Assembly: GCA_963747735.1 (NCBI GenBank)
Contig: CAVVGE010000005.1
Location: forward strand, 248,001-312,000
Reading direction: 5' to 3'
Source of the DNA: AP-15 sp963747735
GTDB lineage: Bacteria > Pseudomonadota > Alphaproteobacteria > ATCC43930 > CGMCC-115725
DNA: 64,000 nt
Position 1 is the stretch's first letter. Each line of letters opens with the position of its first letter. Below are positions 25,820 through 35,225 of the stretch, piece by piece. The notes below the pieces were generated by a model that saw only the letters and a list, made by a program, of their open reading frames with translations, was not told the origin of the DNA and ran no database searches. The translations under genes were made by a program, and so were the position numbers.

Positions 25820-28497
25820 GCGGTTGGGTCGCCGTGCTCGTTCGACAGCTCTGCCTGGGCCGCGGCCAGTCGGGCGATCGGCACCCGGTAAGGCGAGCAC
25901 GAGACGTAATCGAGCCCGATTTCCCGGCAGAACCGGATCGAGGCGGGGTCGCCGCCGTGCTCGCCGCAAATGCCGAGCTTGAGGCCGGGCCGGACCGCCC
26001 GGCCGCGCTCGGCGGCAAGACGCACCAATTCGCCGACACCCTCGGTGTCGAGCGTGACGAACGGGTCGTTTGGCAGGATTCCCAGCTTCTGGTAGATGCC
26101 GATAAAGCTCGCCGCATCGTCGCGCGACAGACCGAACACGGTCTGGGTCAGGTCGTTGGTGCCAAAGCTGAAGAATTCTGCGGCCTCGGCGATCTCGCCG
26201 GCGCGCAATGCCGCACGCGGCAGCTCGATCATCGTGCCCACCGTGTAGGGGACGGCAACGCCGGTCTTTGCCGACACCGCCGCGGCGGCGCTATCGATAA
26301 TCTCCTTCAGAATATCGAATTCCTTCCGGGTCGAGATCAGCGGCACCATGATCTCGGGCTCGACCACGGCACCGGTTTCCCCGGTGACCGCCGCCGCCGC
26401 CTCGAAGATCGCAGTCGCCTGCATCTCGGAAATCTCGGGGCAGGTGATGCCGAGGCGGCAGCCGCGATGGCCGAGCATCGGGTTCGTCTCGTGGAGTGCT
26501 ATGGCGCGCGCGCGGATCTGCTCGACGGTTCTGCCGGTCACCCGCGCCATCTCGGCAAACTCGGTGTCGAGCTTTGGCAAAAACTCGTGCAGCGGCGGGT
26601 CGAGCAGCCGGATCGTCACCGGCAGCCCCTTCATAATACGGAAGATTTCGGCAAAATCCGCCCGCTGCATCGGCAGCAGCTGCGCCAGGCCGGCGCGACG
26701 CCCGGCCTCGTCGTCGGCCATGATCACCCGGCGCATCGCCCCGATGCGGTCCGCCTCAAAAAACATGTGCTCGGTGCGGCTGAGCCCGATGCCCTCGGCG
26801 CCAAAGCGCCGCGCCGTCGCGGCATCGGTCGCGGTTTCGGCATTGGCGCGCACCTTGACCTTGCGGACCGCGTCGGCCCAGCCCATCAAGGTGACGAAAT
26901 CGTCGGACAGCTCGGGCTGGCGCGTCGGCACCTCGCCCGCCATGATCTCGCCGGTAGAGCCGTCGATGGTGATGGTTTCGCCGGCCTGCACGACAAAGTT
27001 GCCCACCGACATCGTCCGCGCCGCGTAATCGATCCGCAGATCGCCGGCGCCGGTGACGCAGGGCCGGCCCATGCCGCGGGCGACGACGGCGGCGTGGCTG
27101 GTCATGCCGCCGCGGGTGGTCAAGATGCCGCGGGCGGCGTGCATGCCGTGAATGTCGTCCGGGCTGGTTTCGAGGCGCACCAAAATCGCCGCTTCGCCGC
27201 GGGCGGCGAGCGATTCGGCCTCGTCCGCCGAAAACACCACGGCGCCGCAAGCGGCACCCGGTGATGCCGGCAGGCCGCGAGCGAGGATTTCGGTCTTGGC
27301 GCTGGGGTCGAGCATCGGGTGCAGCAGCTGGTCGAGCGAAGCGGGATCGATCCGCCGGATCGCCTCGTCGCGATCGATAACCCCTTGCTCGACCAACGAC
27401 ACCGCGATCTTCAGCGCCGCGTGCGCGGTGCGCTTGCCGGTGCGCGTCTGCAGCATCCACAATTTGCCGCGCTGCACCGTGAACTCGATATCCTGCATGT
27501 CGCGGTAATGGCTTTCGAGCTGGCGGCGCACCCGCTCGATCCTGCCGAAGACGTCCGGCATTGCCTCCTCCATCGCCGGCAATGACGATTTGTTCGCCTT
27601 TTTGCCGGCGAGGGTCAGATGCTGCGGCGTGCGGATCCCGGCGACCACGTCCTCGCCCTGGGCATTGACCAGAAACTCGCCGTAAAGCTCGTCGGCACCG
27701 GTGGACGGGTTGCGGGTAAAGGCGACACCGGTCGCGCAATCCTCGCCCATATTGCCGAACACCATCGCCTGGACGGTCACCGCCGTGCCCCAATCGCCGG
27801 GGATCGCGTGCAGTCGGCGATAGGTCACCGCACGCGAATTCATCCACGAGCCAAACACCGCACCGATCGCCCCCCATAGCTGCTCGGCAGGGTCTTGCGG
27901 AAAAGCGCGGCCGGTCCCTTCGGCGACCACATCCTTGAACGCGGCGACGATGATTTGCCAATCCTCGGCGCCGAGCTCGGTATCGAGGGTGGCCCCGGTA
28001 TCGGTCTTGTGGCTTTCCAGCAAATCCTCAAAATGGTGGTGCTCGATGCCGAGCACGACCTGCCCGTACATCTGGATAAAGCGGCGATAGCTGTCGTAAG
28101 CAAAGCGGGCGTCGCCGCTGTTCTCGGCCAAGCCTTTGACGACGCGGTCGTTGAGCCCGAGGTTCAACACCGTGTCCATCATGCCCGGCATTGATACGCG
28201 CGCACCCGAGCGCACCGAGACGAGCAGCGGATTGCCGGCGTCGCCGAACCTGGCGCCGAGGCTCTTTTCGATCGCGACGAGCCCTCCCCTCACCTGCTCG
28301 CGCAGCTCGTCCGGGTAGGATTTTTGGTTTTTGTAAAAATACGTGCAGGCTTCTGTCGTGATAGTGAAGCCGGGCGGCACCGGCAACCCGAGATTGCTCA
28401 TCTCGGCCAAGCCCGCGCCCTTGCCGCCGAGCAGGTCGCGCATCTCGGCCCGGCCCTCGGCCGTCCCGTTGCCAAACCGATAGACCCACTTCGTCAT
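25816..28497 (-). CDS. ppdK: pyruvate, phosphate dikinase
   Basis: An 893-residue enzyme, normal for the family. It interconverts pyruvate, ATP and phosphate with PEP, AMP and PPi. Order: N-terminal ATP-grasp domain (LLGGKGAGLAEMSNLGLPVP), central phosphohistidine domain with GGMTSHAAVVARGMGRPCV, and the C-terminal PEP/pyruvate TIM barrel ending in LGICGEHGGDP with the catalytic Cys. The ATG at 28497 is the natural start. It lies downstream of glyS, separated by 83 bp with two inverted repeats. Confidence 0.95.
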   Translation of the reverse strand: MTKWVYRFGNGTAEGRAEMRDLLGGKGAGLAEMSNLGLPVPPGFTITTEACTYFYKNQKSYPDELREQVRGGLVAIEKSLGARFGDAGNPLLVSVRSGARVSMPGMMDTVLNLGLNDRVVKGLAENSGDARFAYDSYRRFIQMYGQVVLGIEHHHFEDLLESHKTDTGATLDTELGAEDWQIIVAAFKDVVAEGTGRAFPQDPAEQLWGAIGAVFGSWMNSRAVTYRRLHAIPGDWGTAVTVQAMVFGNMGEDCATGVAFTRNPSTGADELYGEFLVNAQGEDVVAGIRTPQHLTLAGKKANKSSLPAMEEAMPDVFGRIERVRRQLESHYRDMQDIEFTVQRGKLWMLQTRTGKRTAHAALKIAVSLVEQGVIDRDEAIRRIDPASLDQLLHPMLDPSAKTEILARGLPASPGAACGAVVFSADEAESLAARGEAAILVRLETSPDDIHGMHAARGILTTRGGMTSHAAVVARGMGRPCVTGAGDLRIDYAARTMSVGNFVVQAGETITIDGSTGEIMAGEVPTRQPELSDDFVTLMGWADAVRKVKVRANAETATDAATARRFGAEGIGLSRTEHMFFEADRIGAMRRVIMADDEAGRRAGLAQLLPMQRADFAEIFRIMKGLPVTIRLLDPPLHEFLPKLDTEFAEMARVTGRTVEQIRARAIALHETNPMLGHRGCRLGITCPEISEMQATAIFEAAAAVTGETGAVVEPEIMVPLISTRKEFDILKEIIDSAAAAVSAKTGVAVPYTVGTMIELPRAALRAGEIAEAAEFFSFGTNDLTQTVFGLSRDDAASFIGIYQKLGILPNDPFVTLDTEGVGELVRLAAERGRAVRPGLKLGICGEHGGDPASIRFCREIGLDYVSCSPYRVPIARLAAAQAELSNEHGDPTA

Positions 28498-28557
28498 CCG
28501 CCCTTCACCCTCTGATTGGCGCGGCGGATGGGTGTCCGCCGATTGAAAACGCGTTTG

Positions 28558-28576
28558 AGGCGGATAAAATCCGCCT
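28558..28576 (-). terminator. inverted repeat after glyS, possible terminator
   Basis: Arms aggcggat and atccgcct around a three-base loop form an 8-bp hairpin between the glyS stop and the ppdK start. On the minus strand it is followed by a moderately T-containing stretch, not a clean T run. A second, weaker hairpin with the same ggcgga arms is at 28523-28540. Confidence 0.35.
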
Positions 28577-28580
28577 GTTC

Positions 28581-30677
28581 TTATCCTTCGATCTGTGAGA
28601 AATCCGCGACGAGATTCATCGTCGCCCGAATGCGCGAGAGCAGCCGCAACCGGTTCTCCCGCAGCTCGGGCAGGTCGGCGTTAACGGTTACTCTTGTCGA
28701 AAAATTCATCGACCGGACGGCGCAATCGCGCGAGCTGGGGCATCGCGGTCTCGAAAACGTCGCGCGCGAGCTCGGCCCCGGCGCGGCTGCCGGTTTCCTC
28801 GAGCCGCTCGAACAGCGCCTGCTCCTCCGGTTGCCGCAGCAATGCCGGATCGACGCGGCCGTCATAATTCCGGCGGTCCTTGCGCTCCTCGATCCCGACG
28901 ATGTTGGCGGCGCGCCGGTAGGCGACGAGCAGGTTGGCCCCGGTCTCCGATCCGACGAAATCTTGCAGCGCCTGCACCCGGTAGCGCAGGCGCACGAGAT
29001 CGTCCTCGCGCTCCCCGGCGCGCGCGAGCGCTGCCGCGATCAAATCGTGCTGAAAGCCTTGCTCGCGCAAATGCACCTTCAGGCGCTCGACGACAAAAGC
29101 GAGCAGATCAGCGACGACGCCCGGCACCCGCGAATCCCATGGATCAGACCCAGTTGGAAAGAGAATGGCGCGGGGAAGCTGCAGTGCGGCGGTTTCGAAC
29201 GCGCTCAGAAGCGGCAGCCGAAGTCGATTTTCGAGGATGATCCGGATCACGCCTTGAGCCGCACGGCGCAGCGCGAACGGGTCGCGAGAGCCCGTCGGTC
29301 TGTTCATCGACAGAAAAGAAGCCCGCCAGCGTATCGATCTTGTCGGCGAGCGCCGCGACCACGCTGACCGGCTCTGTCGGGCAGTCATCGTTCGGTCCGG
29401 CCGGCTTGTAGTGGTCGGAGATGGCCTCGGCGACCGCCTCGGACTCGCCGTCATGGCGTGCGTAGTGACGGCCCATGATCACCTTGCAGCTCTGGGAACT
29501 CGCCCACCATCGCGGTCGAGAGATCGGCTTTGGCAAGGTAAGCCGCGCGTGCTGCCGCATTCGAGCCGGGGACATGCCCACCCACCAGCTCGGCAATCCG
29601 CTCCATGCGCATAACCTTGTCATACACGCTGCCGAGCTTGTCGTGGTAAACTCGTCCTTTGAGCGCCTCGACCCGATCTTCCAGCCGTGCTTTCAGATCC
29701 TTGTCCCAGAAAAAGCGCGCGTCGGCGAGGCGCGCCCGTAATACCCGCTCGTTACCGGCAACAATTGTCTCGCTGTTTCCGGAATTATTGGCGACAAACA
29801 AAAAATGGGCGGCGAGAGAGCCGTCGGCATGCTGGCAAGCGAAATATTTCTGGTGCGTGCGCATCGCCGTCGCCAGCACCTCGGATGGCAAGCCCATAAA
29901 GTCGCGGTCAATACGGCCGGCGAGCACGACCGGAAGCTCGGCGAGTCCGGTCACCTCTTCAAGCAGCAAGCGATCGGGTCTGACGACGAGCCCTACGTCG
30001 GATGCACGGTTTTGCAGATCGGCCTCGATTTGCGCCCGGCGGTGGTCCTGGTCGAGGATCACATAGGCGCTTTCGAGCTTTTCCATGTAGTCCGCGGCGG
30101 TTTCGATCGAAATCTCCTCCGGCGCCAGCAAGCGGTGCCCCCGCGTCGTCCGGCCGACGGGCACCGAATCGAGCGCCAAGGGCACGACGGCGCCGTCGAA
30201 GAGACAGATGACCGAATTCAGCGGCCGCACCCAGCGGAACGACGAGCCGGGCCAGCGCATCGATTTCGGCCACGGCAGCTCGCCGATGGCGGATTTGACC
30301 AGATCGGGCAAGACCTCGGCGGTGGGGCGGCCCGCCCGGTGCAGCACCGCGAAGTAGAATTCGCCGCGTCCGGCGTCGCGGATTTCGCAGTCATCGATCG
30401 AGGCGAGGCCGGCGGCGCGCACAAAGCCGTCGATCGCCGGCTGCGGAGCGCCGACGCGCGGGCCGCGGCGCTCTTCGGTATGATCGGGCTGGGTCGCCGG
30501 GATGCCCTCGGCGATCACCGCGAGCCGGCGCGGCGTGACATAGCCGCGCACCGCAGCGGCCGGGATTTCGGCGGCGGCGAGCTTGTCGCGCAAGAGCCGG
30601 GTCAGGTCCTCGATCGCACGGCGCTGCATCCGCGCCGGGATCTCTTCCGACAGCAGCTCGAGCAGGAATTCCGCCAT
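28581..30677 (-). pseudogene. glyS: glycyl-tRNA synthetase beta subunit, three frameshifts
   Basis: Family similarity is continuous from MAEFLLELLSEEIPARMQRR to the C-terminal ATMNLVADFSQIEG but runs through four reading-frame segments. The joins are near 29477 (PELQ to MGRHYARHDGE), 29313 (FSVDEQ to PTGSRDPFALRR) and 28695 (VDEFFDK to VTVNADLPELRENR). Each is repaired by removing one base, giving about 698 residues, the normal size. GlyS works with GlyQ as an alpha2beta2 synthetase and is essential unless another GlyRS exists. Three insertions and no nonsense codon in an essential gene suggest sequence errors, but I cannot prove it. Confidence 0.8.
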
Positions 30678-30678
30678 C

Positions 30679-31524
30679 TCAGCCGCCGGACCCGGCGAGC
30701 CACGCCTCGCAGCAGCCCTTCGCCAGCGCGCGCACCCGCAGAATATAGGCGGCGCGCTCGGTCACGCTGACGGCGCCGCGCGCATCGAGCAGATTGAACA
30801 GATGGCTCGCCTTCAGGCACTGGTCGTAGGCCGGCAAGGCGAGCCCGCGGTCGAGCACGGCGCGGCAGGCCGCTTCGGCGTCGGCGAAATGCACCGCGAG
30901 CCGGCCGGTGTCGGCGATCTCGAAATTATAGGCCGAAAATTCCCGCTCGTTGCGCCGGAACACGTCACCGTACGAGATGCCGGCATGATATTCGAGATCG
31001 AACACGCTCTCGACGCCGTCGACATACATCGCCAGCCGCTCGACGCCATAGGTCAGCTCGGTCGAGACCGGGTCGCATTCGATGCCGCCGACCTGCTGGA
31101 AATAGGTGAACTGGCTGACCTCCATGCCATCGACCCAGACCTCCCAGCCGAGGCCCCAGGCGCCCAAGGTCGGGCTTTCCCAATCATCCTCGACAAAGCG
31201 GATGTCGTGCCGGGCGGCGTCGATGCCGATCGCAGCGAGGCTCGCGAGATAAAGCTCCTGGCTGTTTGCCGGGGCCGGCTTCAGGATCACCTGAAACTGG
31301 TGATGCAGCTGCAGCCGGTTCGGGTTGTCGCCATAGCGGCCGTCTGTCGGCCGGCGCGAGGGCTGGACATAAGCGGCGCGCCAGGGCTCGGGGCCGAGTG
31401 CCTTCAACGCCGTCGCCGGATGAAACGTGCCCGCGCCGATCTCGACATCGTAGGGCTGGAGGATCACGCAGCCCTGCCGCGCCCAATAGCGCTGCAGCGC
31501 GAAGATCAGCGATTGAAGGCTCAA
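30679..31524 (-). CDS. glyQ: glycyl-tRNA synthetase alpha subunit
   Basis: A 281-residue subunit with the class II catalytic core (LQRYWARQGCVILQPYDVEI, GAGTFHPATALKALGPEPW, QPSRRPTDGRYGDNPNRLQ). Its stop and the glyS ATG are one base apart. The start is probably the TTG at 31524: family similarity begins right there (LSLQSLIFALQRYW) and a GAGGCG precedes it. Longer starts up to 31653 would overlap the small gene upstream by about 100 bp. Confidence 0.85.
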   Translation of the reverse strand: MSLQSLIFALQRYWARQGCVILQPYDVEIGAGTFHPATALKALGPEPWRAAYVQPSRRPTDGRYGDNPNRLQLHHQFQVILKPAPANSQELYLASLAAIGIDAARHDIRFVEDDWESPTLGAWGLGWEVWVDGMEVSQFTYFQQVGGIECDPVSTELTYGVERLAMYVDGVESVFDLEYHAGISYGDVFRRNEREFSAYNFEIADTGRLAVHFADAEAACRAVLDRGLALPAYDQCLKASHLFNLLDARGAVSVTERAAYILRVRALAKGCCEAWLAGSGG

Positions 31525-31549
31525 TTCCGGCGCCTCGTCCCGGACACGC

Positions 31550-31774
31550 TCAGCGCGGCCGCGGACAATCGGGCCGGCCGCAGCCGGGCGCGCGGGCGGC
31601 GACATAGGCCCCGCAAACCCCGCAGGCGGTAAGCTCCTCGGCTTCGAGCGCACGCCGCGGCGCTTCGGGACGGCGGCGCGGCAAGCTTCGGCGCGGCCCG
31701 TTCAGCCAGCGTGTCACGATCCATATCGCGCCAAACACCAGGATCAGCACGACGAGCTTCGGAAACGCAAACAT
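31550..31774 (-). CDS. small membrane protein with C-terminal Cys cluster
   Basis: A 74-residue protein: an N-terminal transmembrane helix (LVVLILVFGAIWIVTRWL), a basic linker, and a C-terminal CGVCGAYVAARAPGCGRPDC Cys-rich segment that could bind a metal. The layout resembles the PP0621-type small proteins found before tRNA or cell-envelope genes. No function is known. It lies 26 bp before the inferred glyQ start in the same direction. Confidence 0.6.
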   Translation of the reverse strand: MFAFPKLVVLILVFGAIWIVTRWLNGPRRSLPRRRPEAPRRALEAEELTACGVCGAYVAARAPGCGRPDCPRPR

Positions 31775-31842
31775 CGCCGTTATTTACCGGCAACAGAGTA
31801 GGATGTCAAGTAAATCAATGGATTATTTGACAGCAACGCAAA

Positions 31843-32682
31843 TCACAGCCCGAACCTGGACCACAGCAGCCGCGCCTCCACCCAATCGGCGATGTCTGCG
31901 ACAAGATCGAGAGGCTCGCGCGCCGAAGCCAGGCGCCGCCACAGCGGGCGCCTGCGCTCCGATGGGATCGGGCGCAGCCGAACGTCCTCGCCATAGCGGG
32001 CACGGATCACCCCGCGCACCTCGCCGATGCCGTCGATCAGGCCGCGCTCCAGCGCCATCCGGCCGGTGAACACATTGCCGTTGAAGAGGCTCTCGTCAGC
32101 GGGATCGATCTTGGCTGCCCGACGCTGCCGCACCGTGTCTTTGAAAGCATCGTGGATATTCTGCTGCAGCCCACCGAGGCGCACGATATCCGCGGGGTCC
32201 TCGGGCAGGAACGGGTCGAGCAGCGATTTGTTGGCGCCGGCGGTATGCAGGCGCCGCTCGACGCCGAGCCGATCGATCAGGCGAGCAAAGCCGAAGCTTG
32301 CGCTGATCACGCCGATCGAGCCGAGGATCGAGGTCTCCTCGCCAAAGATTTCGTCGCCGGCAAGCGCCAGCCAATAGCCACCCGAGGCCGCCACATCCTC
32401 GGCAAAGGCAATGACCGGAATGCGCTTCTCGTCGGCAAGCTCGCGAATCCGGCGGCAAATCAGCGCCGATTGTGCGGCCGCGCCGCCGGGCGAATTGATG
32501 ACGAGCGCGACCGCGACAACGCCGCGCATGCCGAACGCGCGCTCGATTGCCGCCGCATGGCTCGCCAGCGAAATCGCGCCGCGTCGCAGCCGCGGCATGA
32601 TGACGCCTTCGAAACGCAGCACCGCGACGACCGGCCTGCGCCGCCACAGCCGATCAATCTTGAGACGATCGAGCCAGCTCAT
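31843..32682 (-). CDS. S49 family (SppA/SohB-like) serine peptidase
   Basis: A 279-residue peptidase with the Ser-Lys dyad of the SppA group: Ser100 in AASGGYWLAL and Lys152 in TAGANKSLLDPF. The block VALVINSPGGAAAQSALI is characteristic. It is short, one catalytic domain, as in alphaproteobacterial SppA-36K-type enzymes, which cut signal peptide remnants or membrane proteins. No clear transmembrane anchor is visible. Confidence 0.85.
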   Translation of the reverse strand: MSWLDRLKIDRLWRRRPVVAVLRFEGVIMPRLRRGAISLASHAAAIERAFGMRGVVAVALVINSPGGAAAQSALICRRIRELADEKRIPVIAFAEDVAASGGYWLALAGDEIFGEETSILGSIGVISASFGFARLIDRLGVERRLHTAGANKSLLDPFLPEDPADIVRLGGLQQNIHDAFKDTVRQRRAAKIDPADESLFNGNVFTGRMALERGLIDGIGEVRGVIRARYGEDVRLRPIPSERRRPLWRRLASAREPLDLVADIADWVEARLLWSRFGL

Positions 32683-32724
32683 GGGTAATCAGATGGGATG
32701 CGTCGCCGGCGGCGGCTATGGGCG

Positions 32725-33483
32725 TCAGAACGCGAGCGCGCGGCCCTCGCGCAGCACGCCGTCGGCGCCCGGTGACAGCCGGCCATCCGGCTCGTGCAAG
32801 ATCAAGCCGGCAGCGAGCCGAGCGGGTGCCGCATTCTGCTTGCACGCGCGCACCAGGATGCGGCTCGCCGGTTTTCCCGCTCCCGGCCATAGCGGGAAGA
32901 CGGCAATCTCGCCGGCGCGCCCGGCCAGCTCGGCGAGCACCGCATCGATCCGGTCGGCGCGATGGATCAGGGTTACGGTGCCCTTGGCGCGCACCATGGT
33001 CAGCGCAAAGCGGACCCAGGCGGCGAGGTCGGCCTCACCCTCGATCGTTGCTTCGGCCTTGCCCGGCCTCCCCGTCGACGCGACGCTGCCGCGCCCATGA
33101 TAGGGTGGGTTCGCCATCACATGATCGAAGGTGCCGGGCGACAGCCGCGGCGGTGCGCGCAGCAGATCGCCGATCATTACCGAGACCCGCGCCTCCATGC
33201 CGTTGAGGATCGTGTTGTCGCCGGCGAGGCGGACGAGATCGCGCTGCATTTCGACCCCGACGACGCGCGCATGCGGCACCCGTGCGGCGAGGCACAGCAT
33301 TGCAGCCCCGGCGCCGCAGCCGATGTCGAGCACCAGCTGGTGCGGCTCGGCCGGCACCGCGGCAGCGAGGAAGATCGGATCGATCGCGACGCGATAGCCG
33401 CTCGCCGGCTGGCGCAAGCGCACCCGGCCGCCGAGCAGCCGGTCTTCGGTGAAATCGGGCTCGGCCACCGCGATGCCGCTCAT
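32725..33483 (-). CDS. TrmN6-like tRNA1(Val) adenine-37 N6-methyltransferase family
   Basis: A 252-residue SAM-dependent methyltransferase. The SAM site is LVLDIGCGAGAAMLCLAARV and the catalytic N6-adenine motif is ANPPYHGRGS. The N-terminus has the RVRLRQPASGYRVAIDPIFL block of the YfiC/TrmN6 family. The ATG overlaps the stop of the DUF2007 gene by four bases (ATGA). The tRNA target is inferred from the family. Confidence 0.8.
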   Translation of the reverse strand: MSGIAVAEPDFTEDRLLGGRVRLRQPASGYRVAIDPIFLAAAVPAEPHQLVLDIGCGAGAAMLCLAARVPHARVVGVEMQRDLVRLAGDNTILNGMEARVSVMIGDLLRAPPRLSPGTFDHVMANPPYHGRGSVASTGRPGKAEATIEGEADLAAWVRFALTMVRAKGTVTLIHRADRIDAVLAELAGRAGEIAVFPLWPGAGKPASRILVRACKQNAAPARLAAGLILHEPDGRLSPGADGVLREGRALAF

Positions 33484-33692
33484 GCGTGCTCCGTTTCCGA
33501 AGCAGCGATCAGGGCGCTGGCGCGCGGATGGTCGCGCGGCGCCACCATCAGCCGGCGCGGGATGGCGCCAATGCTGCCCTCGACCAGGCTCGTGTACTGG
33601 TCGAGCACGAGGCACTTGATGCCGGCTTCGGCCAATACCGCCTGCGCCCAGGTGAGGCGGACCAGGTCGTTGGTGCGCAGAAGCTCCTTCAT
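33480..33692 (-). CDS. DUF2007 domain protein
   Basis: A 70-residue protein of the DUF2007 family (MKELLRTNDLVRLTWAQAVL, YTSLVEGSIGAIPRRLMV, DHPRASALI). These small domains resemble PII-like folds and are called putative signal transducers without direct evidence. It is coupled by ATGA overlap to the methyltransferase, a pairing common in Alphaproteobacteria, and diverges from the prenyltransferase gene. Confidence 0.8.
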   Translation of the reverse strand: MKELLRTNDLVRLTWAQAVLAEAGIKCLVLDQYTSLVEGSIGAIPRRLMVAPRDHPRASALIAASETEHA

Positions 33693-33740
33693 GACCCACC
33701 GCGTCGGGATTTCCGGATCGGCCGTGCGGCGGCGCGGTCC

Positions 33741-33768
33741 TTGACCGGCCTTGGCGTCACTCTATGCT
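33741..33768 (+). promoter_or_regulatory. probable sigma70 promoter of the prenyl synthase gene
   Basis: TTGACC and TATGCT separated by 16 bases lie about 60 bp before the GTG start at 33827. The location, between divergent genes, and the close match to consensus support the call. Confidence 0.45.
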
Positions 33769-33826
33769 CGCTCCCGTTCGGACGCGTCAAGCCGATCTGG
33801 CAGGGCGGAACAGGCGGGAGATTGGG

Positions 33827-34843
33827 GTGGCGCTGGCGGGTATCGATCGCGGGGGCGCGCGTTCAAAGCCGTCGCTCGATCCGCTGTCCCGGCTGCTCAA
33901 AAGCGACCTCGACCGGGTCAACCAGCTGATCGTCGAGCGCATGCGCAGCCCGGTTGCGCTGATCCCACAGCTCGCCGGCCACATTGTCGCCGGCGGCGGC
34001 AAGCGGCTGCGGCCGATGCTGACCCTGGGCTGCGCGCGGCTCTGCGGCTATCGCGGCACCCGCCATACCGCCCTCGCCGCCGCGGTCGAGTTCATCCACA
34101 CCGCGACCTTGCTGCATGACGACGTTGTCGATTCGAGCAATCTGCGGCGCGGGCGCGACACGGCGAACGCGGTCTGGGGCAACAAGCCGGCGGTCCTGGT
34201 CGGCGATTTTCTGTTCAGCCGGTCGTTCGAGCTGATGGTTGAAGACGGCTCGCTGCGCATTTTAGAGATTCTGTCACGCGCTTCCTCGGTCATCGCCGAG
34301 GGCGAAGTGCTGCAGCTAATGACGGCAAACGACACGACGACCACCGAGGCGGCCTATCTTGCGGTCGTCGAAGCCAAGACCGCCGAGCTGTTCGCCGCAG
34401 CCGCACGTATCGGTGCGGTGCTGGGGGAGCGGCCGCGCGAGGAAGAGGAAGCCCTCGACCGGTTTGGCCGCAATCTCGGCATCGCGTTCCAGATTACCGA
34501 CGACGCGCTCGACTTTTCGGCGAACGAGCCCGATCTCGGCAAAACCGTCGGCGACGATTTCCGCGACGGCAAGGTTACTTTGCCGGTGCTGCTCGCCTAT
34601 GCGCGGGGCGACGACGAGGAGCGCGAATTCTGGCGCCGCACGCTTGAGCAAATGGACCAGCGGCCCGACGACCTGGAACGCGCAATCGGGCTCATCAAGC
34701 ATCAAGGCGCGCTTTCCGAAAGCTTGGACCGCGCCCGCATTTATGCTGCCGGCGCGATCGATGCGCTGTCCCTCTTCGCCGACGGACCCGAACGCCGGGC
34801 GCTGATCGAAGCGGCGATGTTCGCTACCGAGCGCAGCTTTTGA
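33827..34843 (+). CDS. ispB: octaprenyl/polyprenyl diphosphate synthase
   Basis: A 338-residue trans-prenyltransferase with both aspartate-rich motifs, DDVVD at 98-102 and DDALD at 225-229, and the GGGKRLRPMLTLG block. It elongates farnesyl diphosphate to the side chain of ubiquinone; chain length cannot be read by eye. The GTG at 33827 is chosen for GGGAG seven bases upstream; the frame is open to 33764. Confidence 0.85.
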   Translation: MALAGIDRGGARSKPSLDPLSRLLKSDLDRVNQLIVERMRSPVALIPQLAGHIVAGGGKRLRPMLTLGCARLCGYRGTRHTALAAAVEFIHTATLLHDDVVDSSNLRRGRDTANAVWGNKPAVLVGDFLFSRSFELMVEDGSLRILEILSRASSVIAEGEVLQLMTANDTTTTEAAYLAVVEAKTAELFAAAARIGAVLGERPREEEEALDRFGRNLGIAFQITDDALDFSANEPDLGKTVGDDFRDGKVTLPVLLAYARGDDEEREFWRRTLEQMDQRPDDLERAIGLIKHQGALSESLDRARIYAAGAIDALSLFADGPERRALIEAAMFATERSF

Positions 34844-34868
34844 TCGATCGTCGTAAGTTGGCGGCGCC

Positions 34869-34897
34869 TTGCACAGACACCATATCGGCGCTATAAA
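34869..34897 (+). promoter_or_regulatory. probable sigma70 promoter of tRNA-Pro
   Basis: TTGCAC and TATAAA with a 17-base spacer end 15 bases before the mature 5' end of the tRNA, the expected geometry for a tRNA promoter. Confidence 0.6.
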
Positions 34898-34912
34898 CCC
34901 TCGCCCGGTCGG

Positions 34913-34989
34913 CGGAGTGTAGCTCAGCCTGGTAGAGCACTGCTTTCGGGAGGCAGGGGCCGGAGGTTCAAATCCTCTCACTCCGACCA
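34913..34989 (+). tRNA. tRNA-Pro (anticodon CGG)
   Basis: A 77-base cloverleaf with encoded CCA. The acceptor stem pairs cggagtg with cactccg, followed by A-CCA. The anticodon arm is ctgct-ttcggga-ggcag, giving anticodon CGG. The T arm ccgga... has the ggttcaaatcc loop. The 3' part serves as the attachment site of the island that follows. Confidence 0.95.
34941..34983 (+). repeat. att repeat, left copy (inside tRNA-Pro)
   Basis: A 43-bp stretch covering the anticodon arm through most of the acceptor 3' strand. It recurs exactly at 39071-39113 and the similarity continues for another six bases with one missing C. This is the classic signature of site-specific integration into a tRNA 3' end. 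Confidence 0.85.
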
Positions 34990-35225
34990 TCTTTTCAATC
35001 ACTCAGGTGGCACTTTCGCCGCACTTTTCCTGCGATGTCCGGCGGAATCGGCGGTATTCGGCGCACGCTTCAGGATATACCGGAATTAAACCCCTATTCA
35101 GTGAATCTTCCTAGCGACGCGTACCTAGATGCGCCGATACCCTAGAATAGAATATATATACCCTTATCGCGAGGATATGTCACGCAAGACGCATCCTATA
35201 GTAGTTATTAACGAATTGATGAGCG
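34990..35225. other. left arm of the island, no gene seen
   Basis: About 235 bp between the tRNA and the stop of the HEPN-like gene, with an AT-rich core (tagaatatatataccc near 35150). The motif ccggcggaatcggcgg near 35041 resembles part of the palindrome at 37432-37455 near the other end of the original island. I find no integrase remnant I can defend. Confidence 0.4.
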
